From an uncultured Clostridia bacterium (GTDB taxonomy: Bacteria; Bacillota; Clostridia; Oscillospirales; Acutalibacteraceae): a stretch of DNA of 5,112 nucleotides. This document shows, piece after piece, positions 1 to 5,112 of this stretch. The position numbers were made by a program, and so were the translations under genes. The stretch's first letter is position 1. Each line of letters starts with the position of its first letter. The stretch lies in NCBI GenBank assembly GCA_937895645.1, contig CALBKQ010000164.1, positions 1 to 5,112 on the forward strand. The letters run 5' to 3'. The notes beneath the pieces were generated by a model. The model did not search any database, had not been told where the DNA came from, and was given only the letters and a program-made list of their open reading frames with translations.

Positions 1-616
1 TATTAAGTATTCTGCTTCTCGTGTTGACGAAAAATCAGGCGTGCTTTATGTTGCAACTGAAAATCCTGCATTTATGGGTAAGGATGAACTTACTCCTGCA
101 CAGCGTGGTACTTTAGCCCACAGATTTCTTGAAAAGTGTGATTTCTCTCTCGCTGAAGAAAGTGTAGAAAAGGAAATCGCCAGACTAAAAAAAGAGGGCG
201 TGTTTACTGAAAATGAAGCAGATGCTATAAACATTACTTCAATTAAAAACTTTTTTGCAAGTGATTTGTTCATACGCATTAAATCTGCTGAAAAGTTTAT
301 CCGTGAAAAGCAGTTTACAATGACTGCGCCGCTTTCATTTGTCCGTAAAGATTTACTTGAAGGTGCAGAGAATGAAAGCGTGGTGCTTCAGGGTATTATG
401 GATGGTCTTATAATCAACGGTAACACAGGCGAAATTATAGATTACAAAACTGACCGCGTTAATACGCCAGAAGAACTTTGTGGCCGTTACCGTGAACAGA
501 TGCGTGTCTATAAAGCAGCTGCTGAACAATGTTTCGGACTAGAGAATGTAACAGTAACATTATATTCATTCAGTCTTTCAAAAGAAATTTCTGTAAATCT
601 TGAAAAAAATACTTGA
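1..616 (+). CDS. addA: AddA, ATP-dependent helicase/nuclease subunit A, C-terminal nuclease domain (5' partial)
   Basis: The open frame runs in from the left edge; its first full codon is at position 2, so about 204 C-terminal residues are visible of a protein usually near 1,200 residues. What is visible is a RecB/PD-(D/E)XK-type nuclease domain. GTLAHRFLE has the first catalytic His (codon 119-121). GIMDGLI has an acidic residue. IIDYKTDRV has the metal-binding Asp (codon 440-442) and the catalytic Lys. YREQMRVYKAA has the downstream Q-x3-Y motif. The LYSFSLSKEI tail is typical of AddA. No Cys cluster of the AddB iron-sulfur type is visible, which argues for AddA over AddB. In the family, AddAB resects double-strand breaks with helicase and nuclease activity and halts at Chi before RecA loading. 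The helicase motifs and addB lie outside the window. The internal GTG at 41 is not a start, because the frame stays open upstream of it. Confidence 0.93.
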   Translation, partial: IKYSASRVDEKSGVLYVATENPAFMGKDELTPAQRGTLAHRFLEKCDFSLAEESVEKEIARLKKEGVFTENEADAINITSIKNFFASDLFIRIKSAEKFIREKQFTMTAPLSFVRKDLLEGAENESVVLQGIMDGLIINGNTGEIIDYKTDRVNTPEELCGRYREQMRVYKAAAEQCFGLENVTVTLYSFSLSKEISVNLEKNT

Positions 617-641
617 TTTTTGTATATTCTTGTGCTAAAAT
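613..641 (+). promoter_or_regulatory. Sigma-A-type promoter for rpmE
   Basis: A -35 element TTGATT (613-618) and a -10 element TAAAAT (636-641) are separated by exactly 17 nt. The -10 is preceded by TGC, an extended -10 motif. The -35 overlaps the addA stop codon (614-616). Transcription would start near 648, giving a leader of roughly 38 nt before the rpmE ATG. It was identified by eye from consensus match and spacing; no start site has been measured. Confidence 0.7.
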
Positions 642-670
642 CATTAGGCTAATGAAAACAAGTACTGAAA

Positions 671-677
671 GAGGTGA
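671..677 (+). promoter_or_regulatory. Ribosome binding site of rpmE
   Basis: GAGGTGA lies 8 nt upstream of the ATG at 686. It explains why the in-frame GTG at 674-676 is not the start: that GTG is part of the Shine-Dalgarno sequence itself. Starting at 686 also restores the standard bL31 N-terminus. Confidence 0.85.
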
Positions 678-686
678 CAATTGTCA
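675..686 (+). repeat. 12-bp perfect palindrome overlapping the rpmE translation start
   Basis: TGACAATTGTCA is a perfect inverted repeat. It covers the 3' edge of the ribosome binding site, the spacer and the first base of the ATG. In RNA it could form a short UGAC/GUCA stem with an AAUU loop. In DNA it could be a dimeric protein site, though it lies downstream of the predicted transcription start. Its function is unknown; a palindrome this short may be chance. Confidence 0.5.
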
Positions 687-889
687 TGAAACAGGGACTC
701 CATCCAGAGTATAAAACAGTAACAGTAAAGTGTGCTTGCGGTGCAACATTTGAAACTCGCTCAACTAAAGATGATTTGAAAGTTGATATCTGCTCAAATT
801 GCCACCCATTCTTCACAGGTAAGCAGAAGCTTGTTGATACAGGCGGACGTGTTGACAGATTTAACAAGCGTTACAATCTCTCAAAATAA
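686..889 (+). CDS. rpmE: Large ribosomal subunit protein bL31, zinc-binding (C+) form
   Basis: This encodes 67 residues, the usual length for bL31, a small protein at the central protuberance of the 50S subunit that contributes to the bridge with the 30S head. The N-terminus MKQGLHPEY matches the family pattern. Cys16, Cys18, Cys36 and Cys39 form a CxC...CxxC zinc ribbon, so this is the zinc-dependent C+ paralog, not the cysteine-less form made under zinc starvation. The segment HPFFTGKQ and the conserved GRVDRFNKRY tail are intact. The ATG at 686 was chosen because it follows GAGGTGA by 8 nt and gives the canonical start. The gene appears monocistronic: it has its own promoter overlapping the end of addA and an intrinsic terminator right after the stop. 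A palindrome sits at its translation start. Confidence 0.97.
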   Translation: MKQGLHPEYKTVTVKCACGATFETRSTKDDLKVDICSNCHPFFTGKQKLVDTGGRVDRFNKRYNLSK

Positions 890-904
890 GTTAAATGACA
901 TTAC

Positions 905-937
905 GGTGGTACAAATGTGTGCCACCTTTTGTTTTTT
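905..937 (+). terminator. Intrinsic terminator after rpmE
   Basis: GGTGGTAC (905-912) pairs with GTGCCACC (919-926) as 8 bp with one G-U wobble. One further A-T pair closes a 4-nt loop. The T-rich tract TTTTGTTTTTT (927-937) follows immediately. It begins 15 nt after the rpmE stop and ends only 15 nt before the yigZ start codon. Confidence 0.9.
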
Positions 938-941
938 AGGT

Positions 942-947
942 AGGTGA
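942..947 (+). promoter_or_regulatory. Ribosome binding site of yigZ
   Basis: AGGTGA lies 5 nt upstream of the TTG at 953. The in-frame GTG at 944-946 is embedded in this sequence and has no suitable site of its own, so it is judged part of the Shine-Dalgarno region and not the start. Confidence 0.65.
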
Positions 948-952
948 GAATT

Positions 953-1576
953 TTGCCAACAGAATACAGAACAATAAAAGAATTTAATAGCGATGAATAT
1001 ATTGTAAAGCGCTCACGTTTTATAGGTTATGCAAAACCTGTTACAACGGTAGATGAAGCTAACGCCTTCATTGCAGAAATCAAATCAAAACATTGGGATG
1101 CAACCCATAATGTTTATGCATATATTCTTCGCGATGGTGGTGTAAAACGTTATTCTGATGATGGTGAACCACAGGGTACCGCGGGAGTGCCAGTTCTTGA
1201 TGTCCTTGAAAAAGAGGGCTTAGTTGATGTGTGCGTTGTTGTGACCCGTTATTTTGGCGGTATTCTTTTAGGTGGTGGCGGACTTGTCCGTGCATACTCT
1301 CATAGTGCGAAAATCGGTGTTGACAGTGCAAAGATTATTACAATGGCACATTGTCTTGATTTAGCTGTAGAGTGTGACTATACATTTTATGGAAAATTAA
1401 CTGATTTTTTATCTCGCGAAGATACTGTAATTCTCGATACTGAATATACCGATAATGTCAAAGTTATTTTTAGAATAAAAAGTGAAAACAAAGGGAACAT
1501 TGACGCGAAAATTACCGATTTAAGTAATGGCAGAGTATCTTGTACCGTAATTTCAGAAAATTTTTGTGAATTTTGA
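953..1576 (+). CDS. yigZ: YigZ/IMPACT family protein (UPF0029 plus DUF1949)
   Basis: This encodes 207 residues if the start is the TTG at 953, giving the N-terminus MPTEYRTIKE, which resembles family members such as Bacillus YvyE; the GTG at 944 would add three residues. Residues about 17-125 form the UPF0029 (Impact N-terminal) domain. Its signatures are KSRFIGY-like SRFIGY (21-26), KHWDATHN (46-53), DDGEPQGTAGVP (69-80) and VVVTRYFGG...LGGGGLVRAY (96-115). Residues about 139-195 match the DUF1949 ferredoxin-like C-terminal domain. The family is related to eukaryotic IMPACT, a regulator of the eIF2-alpha kinase GCN2. The bacterial role is not settled, though ribosome or RNA binding has been proposed. 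No signal peptide or membrane segment is seen, so it is probably cytosolic. It follows the rpmE terminator so closely that it has no room for its own promoter there. Its last codons lie in a 31-bp repeat. Confidence 0.93.
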   Translation: MPTEYRTIKEFNSDEYIVKRSRFIGYAKPVTTVDEANAFIAEIKSKHWDATHNVYAYILRDGGVKRYSDDGEPQGTAGVPVLDVLEKEGLVDVCVVVTRYFGGILLGGGGLVRAYSHSAKIGVDSAKIITMAHCLDLAVECDYTFYGKLTDFLSREDTVILDTEYTDNVKVIFRIKSENKGNIDAKITDLSNGRVSCTVISENFCEF

Positions 1577-1612
1577 AATTTTTTCAGAAAAAATAAAGGG
1601 ATTTTGAAATTT
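1551..1612 (+). repeat. Two-copy 31-bp imperfect tandem repeat
   Basis: Copy 1 (1551-1581) and copy 2 (1582-1612) share identical ends, TTTCAGAAAA and TTTTGAAATTT, and differ mainly in the middle ten bases; 24 of 31 positions match by hand count. Copy 1 covers the end of yigZ and its stop codon, while copy 2 lies wholly in the yigZ-dgt gap. The sequence is A/T-rich, which makes chance similarity easier, but the 31-bp register is kept by two separate identical blocks. Confidence 0.6.
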
Positions 1613-1618
1613 TTGTCG

Positions 1619-1630
1619 TATATATAAATA
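1619..1630 (+). promoter_or_regulatory. Possible -10 region for the dgt-dnaG-rpoD operon
   Basis: TATATATAAATA lies about 24 nt upstream of the dgt start and includes TATATA and TATAAA hexamers. No -35 match is found at 16-18 nt, and no TG extension is present. The nearest TTGAAA (1604-1609) is only 13 nt from TATAAA, or 15 nt from the poorer TAAATA. The gap is the natural place for an operon promoter, but the sequence alone supports only a weak or activator-dependent one, or read-through from yigZ. Confidence 0.3.
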
Positions 1631-1641
1631 GAAGGAAAAGT

Positions 1642-1647
1642 GAGGTG
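1642..1647 (+). promoter_or_regulatory. Ribosome binding site of dgt
   Basis: GAGGTG lies 6 nt upstream of the ATG at 1654. An in-frame GTG at 1645 belongs to this site and is not taken as the start. Confidence 0.8.
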
Positions 1648-1653
1648 TCAAAA

Positions 1654-2667
1654 ATGACTGTAAGAGAAAAAATTGAACTGAATGAAAAAAATGTGTTGTC
1701 CGAAAAAGCTTGTCTTTCTGCAAAATCAAAAGGTCGAGTAATAATGGAAGAAAAATGTTCATTAAGAACTGATTTTCAGCGTGACCGTGACAGAATAATC
1801 CATTCAAACTCATTCCGTAGATTAAAACATAAAACACAAGTCTTTTTGTCACCGGAGGGTGACCATTACAGAACACGCCTTACCCATACTCTTGAAGTTT
1901 CGCAGATTGCAAGAACTATTGCAAACGGACTTTCATTAAATGGTGACCTTACTGAAGCAGTCGCCCTTGGTCACGATTTAGGTCATACTCCATTCGGCCA
2001 CGCAGGTGAACGTGCACTTGATAAAGTGGTGCCCGGTGGTTTTCGCCATTATGACCAGAGTTTAAGAGTAGTCGAAAGACTTGAAAAAGCCGGTAAAGGC
2101 TTAAATCTTACATACGAAGTGCGTGATGGTATTGTTTGCCATACAAGAGGTAAAGAGGCAGATACATTAGAGGGTAGAATAGTTAAACTTGCCGATAAAA
2201 TTGCTTATATCAATCACGATATTGATGATGCAGTCCGTGCAGGCGTTATGTGTGAAGAAGATATACCTCTTGAAATCAGAAAAGCGTTAGGCTTTAAGAA
2301 ATCTGCACGAATCAATACAATGGTACTTAACGTTGTAGAAAATAGTGTTAATGATATTGTTTTCTCACCTGAAGTAAAGCAACCTTTTGATGAGTTGCAT
2401 GCTTTTATGTTTGATAAGGTTTATACAAATCCTGTCTGCAAAGGTGAAGAAACTAAAGCTATGGATATTATTATCCGACTTTATGATTATTTTCTAAATA
2501 ACCCTGACAGAATACCAAAAGCATACCATTATATAATTGATAGCGAAGGCGTTAATCGTGCAGTTGCCGATTATATTGCAGGTATGAGTGACCGTTATCT
2601 GTTAGCAGTCTATAAAAATATATTTATCCCTGATTCTTGGGTGGATATTGGATTAGAGGAGGGGTAG
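1654..2667 (+). CDS. dgt: Deoxyguanosinetriphosphate triphosphohydrolase-like HD-domain protein
   Basis: This encodes 337 residues, a normal length for the shorter Dgt-like class and well below the roughly 500 of E. coli Dgt. The family hydrolyses dNTPs, classically dGTP, to the deoxynucleoside and tripolyphosphate; the substrate here cannot be read from sequence. The N-terminus has the conserved RTDFQRDRDRIIHSNSFRRLKHKTQVF (38-64). The HD metal site is visible as His78 (RLTHTLEV), His107-Asp108 (GHDLGHTPFGHAG, with His111 and His116) and Asp181 (LADKIAY). The MSDRYLLAVYKNIFIPDSW segment (311-329) matches the family C-terminus. All catalytic residues appear intact. The ATG at 1654 was chosen from its ribosome binding site. 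The gene ends 2 nt before dnaG and supplies the dnaG ribosome binding site within its last codons. Its place beside primase and the primary sigma factor suggests a housekeeping role in dNTP balance, not defence. Confidence 0.94.
   Translation: MTVREKIELNEKNVLSEKACLSAKSKGRVIMEEKCSLRTDFQRDRDRIIHSNSFRRLKHKTQVFLSPEGDHYRTRLTHTLEVSQIARTIANGLSLNGDLTEAVALGHDLGHTPFGHAGERALDKVVPGGFRHYDQSLRVVERLEKAGKGLNLTYEVRDGIVCHTRGKEADTLEGRIVKLADKIAYINHDIDDAVRAGVMCEEDIPLEIRKALGFKKSARINTMVLNVVENSVNDIVFSPEVKQPFDELHAFMFDKVYTNPVCKGEETKAMDIIIRLYDYFLNNPDRIPKAYHYIIDSEGVNRAVADYIAGMSDRYLLAVYKNIFIPDSWVDIGLEEG
2657..2664 (+). promoter_or_regulatory. Ribosome binding site of dnaG, inside the dgt 3' end
   Basis: AGGAGGGG forms the last Glu-Glu-Gly codons of dgt and sits 5 nt upstream of the TTG at 2670. 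The dgt stop codon TAG (2665-2667) falls in the spacer. This strong site decides the dnaG start and points to translational coupling of the two genes. Confidence 0.85.
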
Positions 2668-2669
2668 TA

Positions 2670-4427
2670 TTGGCATTATCTGATGACTTTTTAATGGAAC
2701 TTCGTAGTCGTGCCGATATTGAAACTACAATTTCCTCTTATGTAAATCTTAAAAGAGCTGGGCGTATAAGCAAAGGCCTTTGTCCGTTTCATGGTGAAAA
2801 AACGGCGTCATTTACCGTTTATCCTGATACTCAATCATATTATTGTTTCGGTTGTGGTAACGGTGGCGATGTAATAACATTTATAAAAAATATCGAAAAT
2901 CTAGACTATATTGACGCCGTTCGCTTTCTTGCAGATAAAAACGGTATGAATATGCCAGAAGAAAACTCTTATGATAACACAATGAATAAGCGTCGACTCC
3001 GTATGTTAGAGGCAAATCGTGAGGCTGCAAAGTTCTTTCATAGTTGTCTTGGTAAACCGGAGGGTGCAATAGGTTATAAGTATTTCAAAAACCGTGGGCT
3101 TTCAGATGATACAATCCGTCGTTTCGGTTTGGGCTTTGCACCTGATAACTTTTATTCTCTTACCAATTATATGTTGGACAAGGGTTTTACAAAAGATGAA
3201 CTTGTTTTTGCAAACCTTGCAAGACGCTCACAAAAAAACGAGAATGCTATTTACGATAATTTTCGTAATCGTGTAATGTTTCCCATTATTGATGTTAAAG
3301 GTAATGTAATTGCATTTGGTGGACGCGTTATGGACGATTCAAAACCAAAGTATCTTAACACTTCTGATACAATGGTTTATAAAAAGAGTCAGGGCGTGTT
3401 TGCACTTAATCTTGCCAAGAAAAGCGGAAAAGATAGTCTGATATTATGTGAGGGCTATATGGATGTTATAGCACTTCATCAGGCAGGTTTTACAAATGCA
3501 GTTGCAGGTCTCGGTACAGCCCTTACAAGTGAACAGGCACAATTACTTTCGCGATATGCGTCAGAAATTATGATTGCCTATGATGCCGATGAGGCAGGGC
3601 AGAAAGCCGCAACAAGAGCGTTAGGTATTTTTAAGAATACACCTGCACAAATCAAAGTACTTCATTTAAGTGGTGGTAAAGACCCTGATGAAATTATCAA
3701 AAATTATGGCATTGAAAAAATGAAAGCCATAATTAACGGTGCCGCTAATGAAATTGAGTTTGCCTTACTTCGTGAACGTAATAAATTTGATATAGCAACT
3801 GATGACGGTAAGCGTCAGTATTTGCAATCTGCTGTGAAAATTCTTGCAACAGTTGGTGCTATTGAACTCGATATTTATGCATCACGCCTTGCAGATGAAC
3901 TTTCAGTTTCAAAAGATGTTATTGTCAGTGAAGCAAAGCGTCAGGCTAAAAGAAATGTAACAATAGAACGAAAAAAAGAGTTCACAAAAATGCAGACACA
4001 GGGTGATGTTCTTGATAAACTTAACCCTCAAAGAAAATCTTTTTATGCGGCAGCAAAAGCCGAAGAAATGCTTATTACATTACTTATGGCAAACCCTGAA
4101 TTTTTAAGGGGTGTTGATGAAAAACTTTCTTGTGAAGATTTTGTTACAGATTTTAATCGCAGAATATATAAATCGGTAACAGACAGACTTCGTGAAGGTA
4201 AACCGGCTGAAATTTCATTTTTGGCAGGTGACTTGACTGATGACGAAATCAGTGCGGTTGCAAAAATTCAAACAATTTCCCATACTCTTAAAAATACTTT
4301 TGAAGAGTGTGAGGATTGCATAAAAATTATTATCAACGAAAAGAATAAGAAAAGTATTAAAGGTGTGGCTGTGGAAGATATCAGCGATGAACAGTTTCTT
4401 AAATTTTTTAAGAGCGATAATAATTAA
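2670..4427 (+). CDS. dnaG: DNA primase DnaG
   Basis: This encodes 585 residues, normal for bacterial primase, which makes the RNA primers for leading- and lagging-strand synthesis and works with the replicative helicase. The N-terminal zinc-binding domain has Cys38, His41, Cys59 and Cys62 (CPFH...CFGCG). The catalytic core includes RNRVMFPI (199-206), FGGRVM (216-221) and KPKYLNTSDT (225-234). The Toprim domain has Glu261 in CEGYMD and Asp305/Asp307 in YDADEAG, and KDPDE (337-341) follows. Residues from about 455 to the end form the more variable helicase-interaction domain, identified by position only. The TTG at 2670 was chosen because AGGAGGGG lies 5 nt upstream and the resulting MALSDDFLMELRSRADI fits the family N-terminus; the frame is open further upstream but lacks such support. 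It follows dgt by 2 nt and precedes rpoD by 27 nt, so it is very likely cotranscribed with both. Confidence 0.97.
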   Translation: MALSDDFLMELRSRADIETTISSYVNLKRAGRISKGLCPFHGEKTASFTVYPDTQSYYCFGCGNGGDVITFIKNIENLDYIDAVRFLADKNGMNMPEENSYDNTMNKRRLRMLEANREAAKFFHSCLGKPEGAIGYKYFKNRGLSDDTIRRFGLGFAPDNFYSLTNYMLDKGFTKDELVFANLARRSQKNENAIYDNFRNRVMFPIIDVKGNVIAFGGRVMDDSKPKYLNTSDTMVYKKSQGVFALNLAKKSGKDSLILCEGYMDVIALHQAGFTNAVAGLGTALTSEQAQLLSRYASEIMIAYDADEAGQKAATRALGIFKNTPAQIKVLHLSGGKDPDEIIKNYGIEKMKAIINGAANEIEFALLRERNKFDIATDDGKRQYLQSAVKILATVGAIELDIYASRLADELSVSKDVIVSEAKRQAKRNVTIERKKEFTKMQTQGDVLDKLNPQRKSFYAAAKAEEMLITLLMANPEFLRGVDEKLSCEDFVTDFNRRIYKSVTDRLREGKPAEISFLAGDLTDDEISAVAKIQTISHTLKNTFEECEDCIKIIINEKNKKSIKGVAVEDISDEQFLKFFKSDNN

Positions 4428-4440
4428 AATCAAAGATGTG

Positions 4441-4446
4441 AAGGAG
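4441..4446 (+). promoter_or_regulatory. Ribosome binding site of rpoD
   Basis: AAGGAG lies 8 nt upstream of the ATG at 4455, in the 27-nt dnaG-rpoD gap. The gap holds neither a terminator hairpin nor a recognisable promoter. Confidence 0.85.
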
Positions 4447-4454
4447 AAAAAACA

Positions 4455-5112
4455 ATGGAAAATATTGATAAAAAAAGTGCTATAAAAGCCTTGGTCGAAA
4501 AAGGTAAAGCAGTCGGCAAACTCACAACTCAGGAAATCGACAACGCAATGCTTGAGCTTGACATTGATATTGAAGAACTTGATAAACTTTATGAACTTAT
4601 TGAGTCAAACAATATCGAACTTATTGATGACCTTGACGATATGGCACAGGACGCTATTACTGACGAAACAGATATGGCAAAAAGTGATGATGGTGGGTTA
4701 GGCGATAACAAAGCAGTTGCAATGGATGACCCTGTTCGTGTTTATCTTAAAGAAATTGGCCGTGTTCCACTTCTTACATCAGAAGAAGAAATTGAACTTT
4801 CAATCCGTATTGCAGATGGTGACACAAAAGCAAAACAGCGTCTTGCTGAGGCTAACCTTCGTCTTGTTGTTAGTATTGCAAAGCGCTATGTTGGTCGTGG
4901 AATGCAGTTCCTTGATTTGATTCAGGAAGGTAATTTAGGTCTTATTAAGGCTGTTGAAAAGTTTGACTATACAAAAGGATTTAAGTTCTCAACTTATGCT
5001 ACTTGGTGGATTAGACAAGCTATTACCCGTGCTATTGCTGACCAAGCAAGAACAATCCGTATTCCTGTTCATATGGTTGAAACAATTAATAAGGTTAAAA
5101 AGACAAATAGCC
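4455..5112 (+). CDS. rpoD: RNA polymerase primary sigma factor RpoD/SigA (3' partial)
   Basis: The frame from the ATG at 4455 is open to the window edge, giving 219 N-terminal residues; the rest, including most of region 3 and region 4, lies outside. Residues 1 to about 75 form a region 1.1-like segment ending in an acidic stretch (DDLDDMAQD and following), which marks a primary rather than an alternative sigma factor. Region 1.2 is DDPVRVYLKEIGRVPLLTSEEE (91-112). Region 2 spans roughly residues 128-200. It has the core-binding segment LRLVVSIAKRYVGRGMQFLDLIQEGNLGL and the -10 recognition and melting segment KFDYTKGFKFSTYATWWIRQAI, followed by TRAIADQARTIRIP. Region 3 begins with VHMVETINKVKK. 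The long spacer between regions 1.2 and 2 found in E. coli RpoD is absent, as is usual in Bacillota. This factor directs RNA polymerase to housekeeping promoters. It closes a dgt-dnaG-rpoD cluster with AAGGAG 8 nt before its start. Confidence 0.97.
   Translation, partial: MENIDKKSAIKALVEKGKAVGKLTTQEIDNAMLELDIDIEELDKLYELIESNNIELIDDLDDMAQDAITDETDMAKSDDGGLGDNKAVAMDDPVRVYLKEIGRVPLLTSEEEIELSIRIADGDTKAKQRLAEANLRLVVSIAKRYVGRGMQFLDLIQEGNLGLIKAVEKFDYTKGFKFSTYATWWIRQAITRAIADQARTIRIPVHMVETINKVKKTNS

Noticed and set aside
46..279. Reverse-strand open frame antisense to addA, and similar short antisense or out-of-frame reading frames within rpmE, yigZ, dnaG and rpoD
   Set aside because: Each overlaps a gene with clear conserved motifs in the true frame and shows no convincing ribosome binding site or recognisable protein features.
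675..686. The rpmE palindrome as a Zur or Fur box
   Set aside because: It lacks the central spacer base and the AT-rich arms of Fur-family boxes in Bacillota (TGATAATnATTATCA type), and it lies downstream of the predicted transcription start. It also controls the zinc-binding paralog, which is not usually the Zur-repressed one.
852..877. TTGACA (852-857) with TACAAT (872-877) inside the rpmE 3' end as a possible yigZ promoter
   Set aside because: The hexamers are good, but the spacing is only 14 nt, too short for a normal sigma-A promoter. The bases encode the conserved bL31 VDRFNKRYN tail, which explains them. Any transcript would also meet the terminator at 905-937.
1578..1594. Inverted repeat ATTTTTT-CAG-AAAAAAT after yigZ as a possible terminator
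   Set aside because: The stem is entirely A/T with a 3-nt loop and is not followed by a T-tract, so it is unlikely to stop transcription.
1553..1876. Reverse-strand open frame of about 107 codons across the yigZ-dgt junction
   Set aside because: It runs antisense to the conserved dgt N-terminus and through A/T-rich spacer, its predicted protein is rich in Phe and Leu as expected from reading A/T-rich DNA backwards, and no family resemblance is seen.
1654..2667. dgt as a phage-defence dNTP-depletion gene
   Set aside because: Some dNTPases act in antiphage defence, but this one sits in a housekeeping dgt-dnaG-rpoD operon with normal family length and motifs and has no defence neighbours in the window.
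4300..4326. TTGAAG with TAAAAA inside dnaG as a possible internal promoter for rpoD
   Set aside because: Spacing is 15 nt, the -10 match is poor, and A/T-rich coding sequence readily gives such pairs.

Overview
This window looks like an ordinary chromosomal core segment from a low-GC Bacillota bacterium, most likely a gut-type member of Clostridia (Oscillospirales or Ruminococcaceae-like). The reasons are the AT-rich codon use, GGAGG/GAGGTG-type ribosome binding sites, frequent TTG starts, an AddA-type (not RecB-type) nuclease, and a dgt-dnaG-rpoD gene order. The taxonomic placement is an inference from style and gene order and was not checked by any search.

All six genes lie on the + strand. 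Positions 1-616 hold the 3' end of addA, the C-terminal nuclease domain of the AddAB recombination helicase-nuclease. A good sigma-A-type promoter (613-641) overlaps the addA stop codon and drives rpmE (686-889), encoding zinc-binding ribosomal protein bL31. A clear intrinsic terminator (905-937) follows. A YigZ/IMPACT-family gene (953-1576) begins only 15 nt after that terminator, from a TTG codon. A 77-nt, very AT-rich gap follows. It contains most of a two-copy 31-bp tandem repeat and a possible weak -10 element.

The rest is a macromolecular-synthesis-type cluster. It has dgt (HD-domain dNTP triphosphohydrolase, 1654-2667), dnaG (primase, 2670-4427) and rpoD (primary sigma factor, 4455 to the window end, cut by the window edge). 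dgt and dnaG are separated by 2 nt, with the dnaG ribosome binding site inside the last dgt codons. dnaG and rpoD are 27 nt apart with no terminator. Together they link control of the dNTP pool, replication priming and housekeeping transcription initiation in one probable transcript.

No gene-free stretch exceeds 300 bases. I see no mobile element, CRISPR array, RNA gene or evidence of a new system. The points worth a second look are regulatory: the palindrome between the rpmE ribosome binding site and start codon, the placement of yigZ directly behind a terminator without its own visible promoter, and the 31-bp tandem repeat upstream of dgt.
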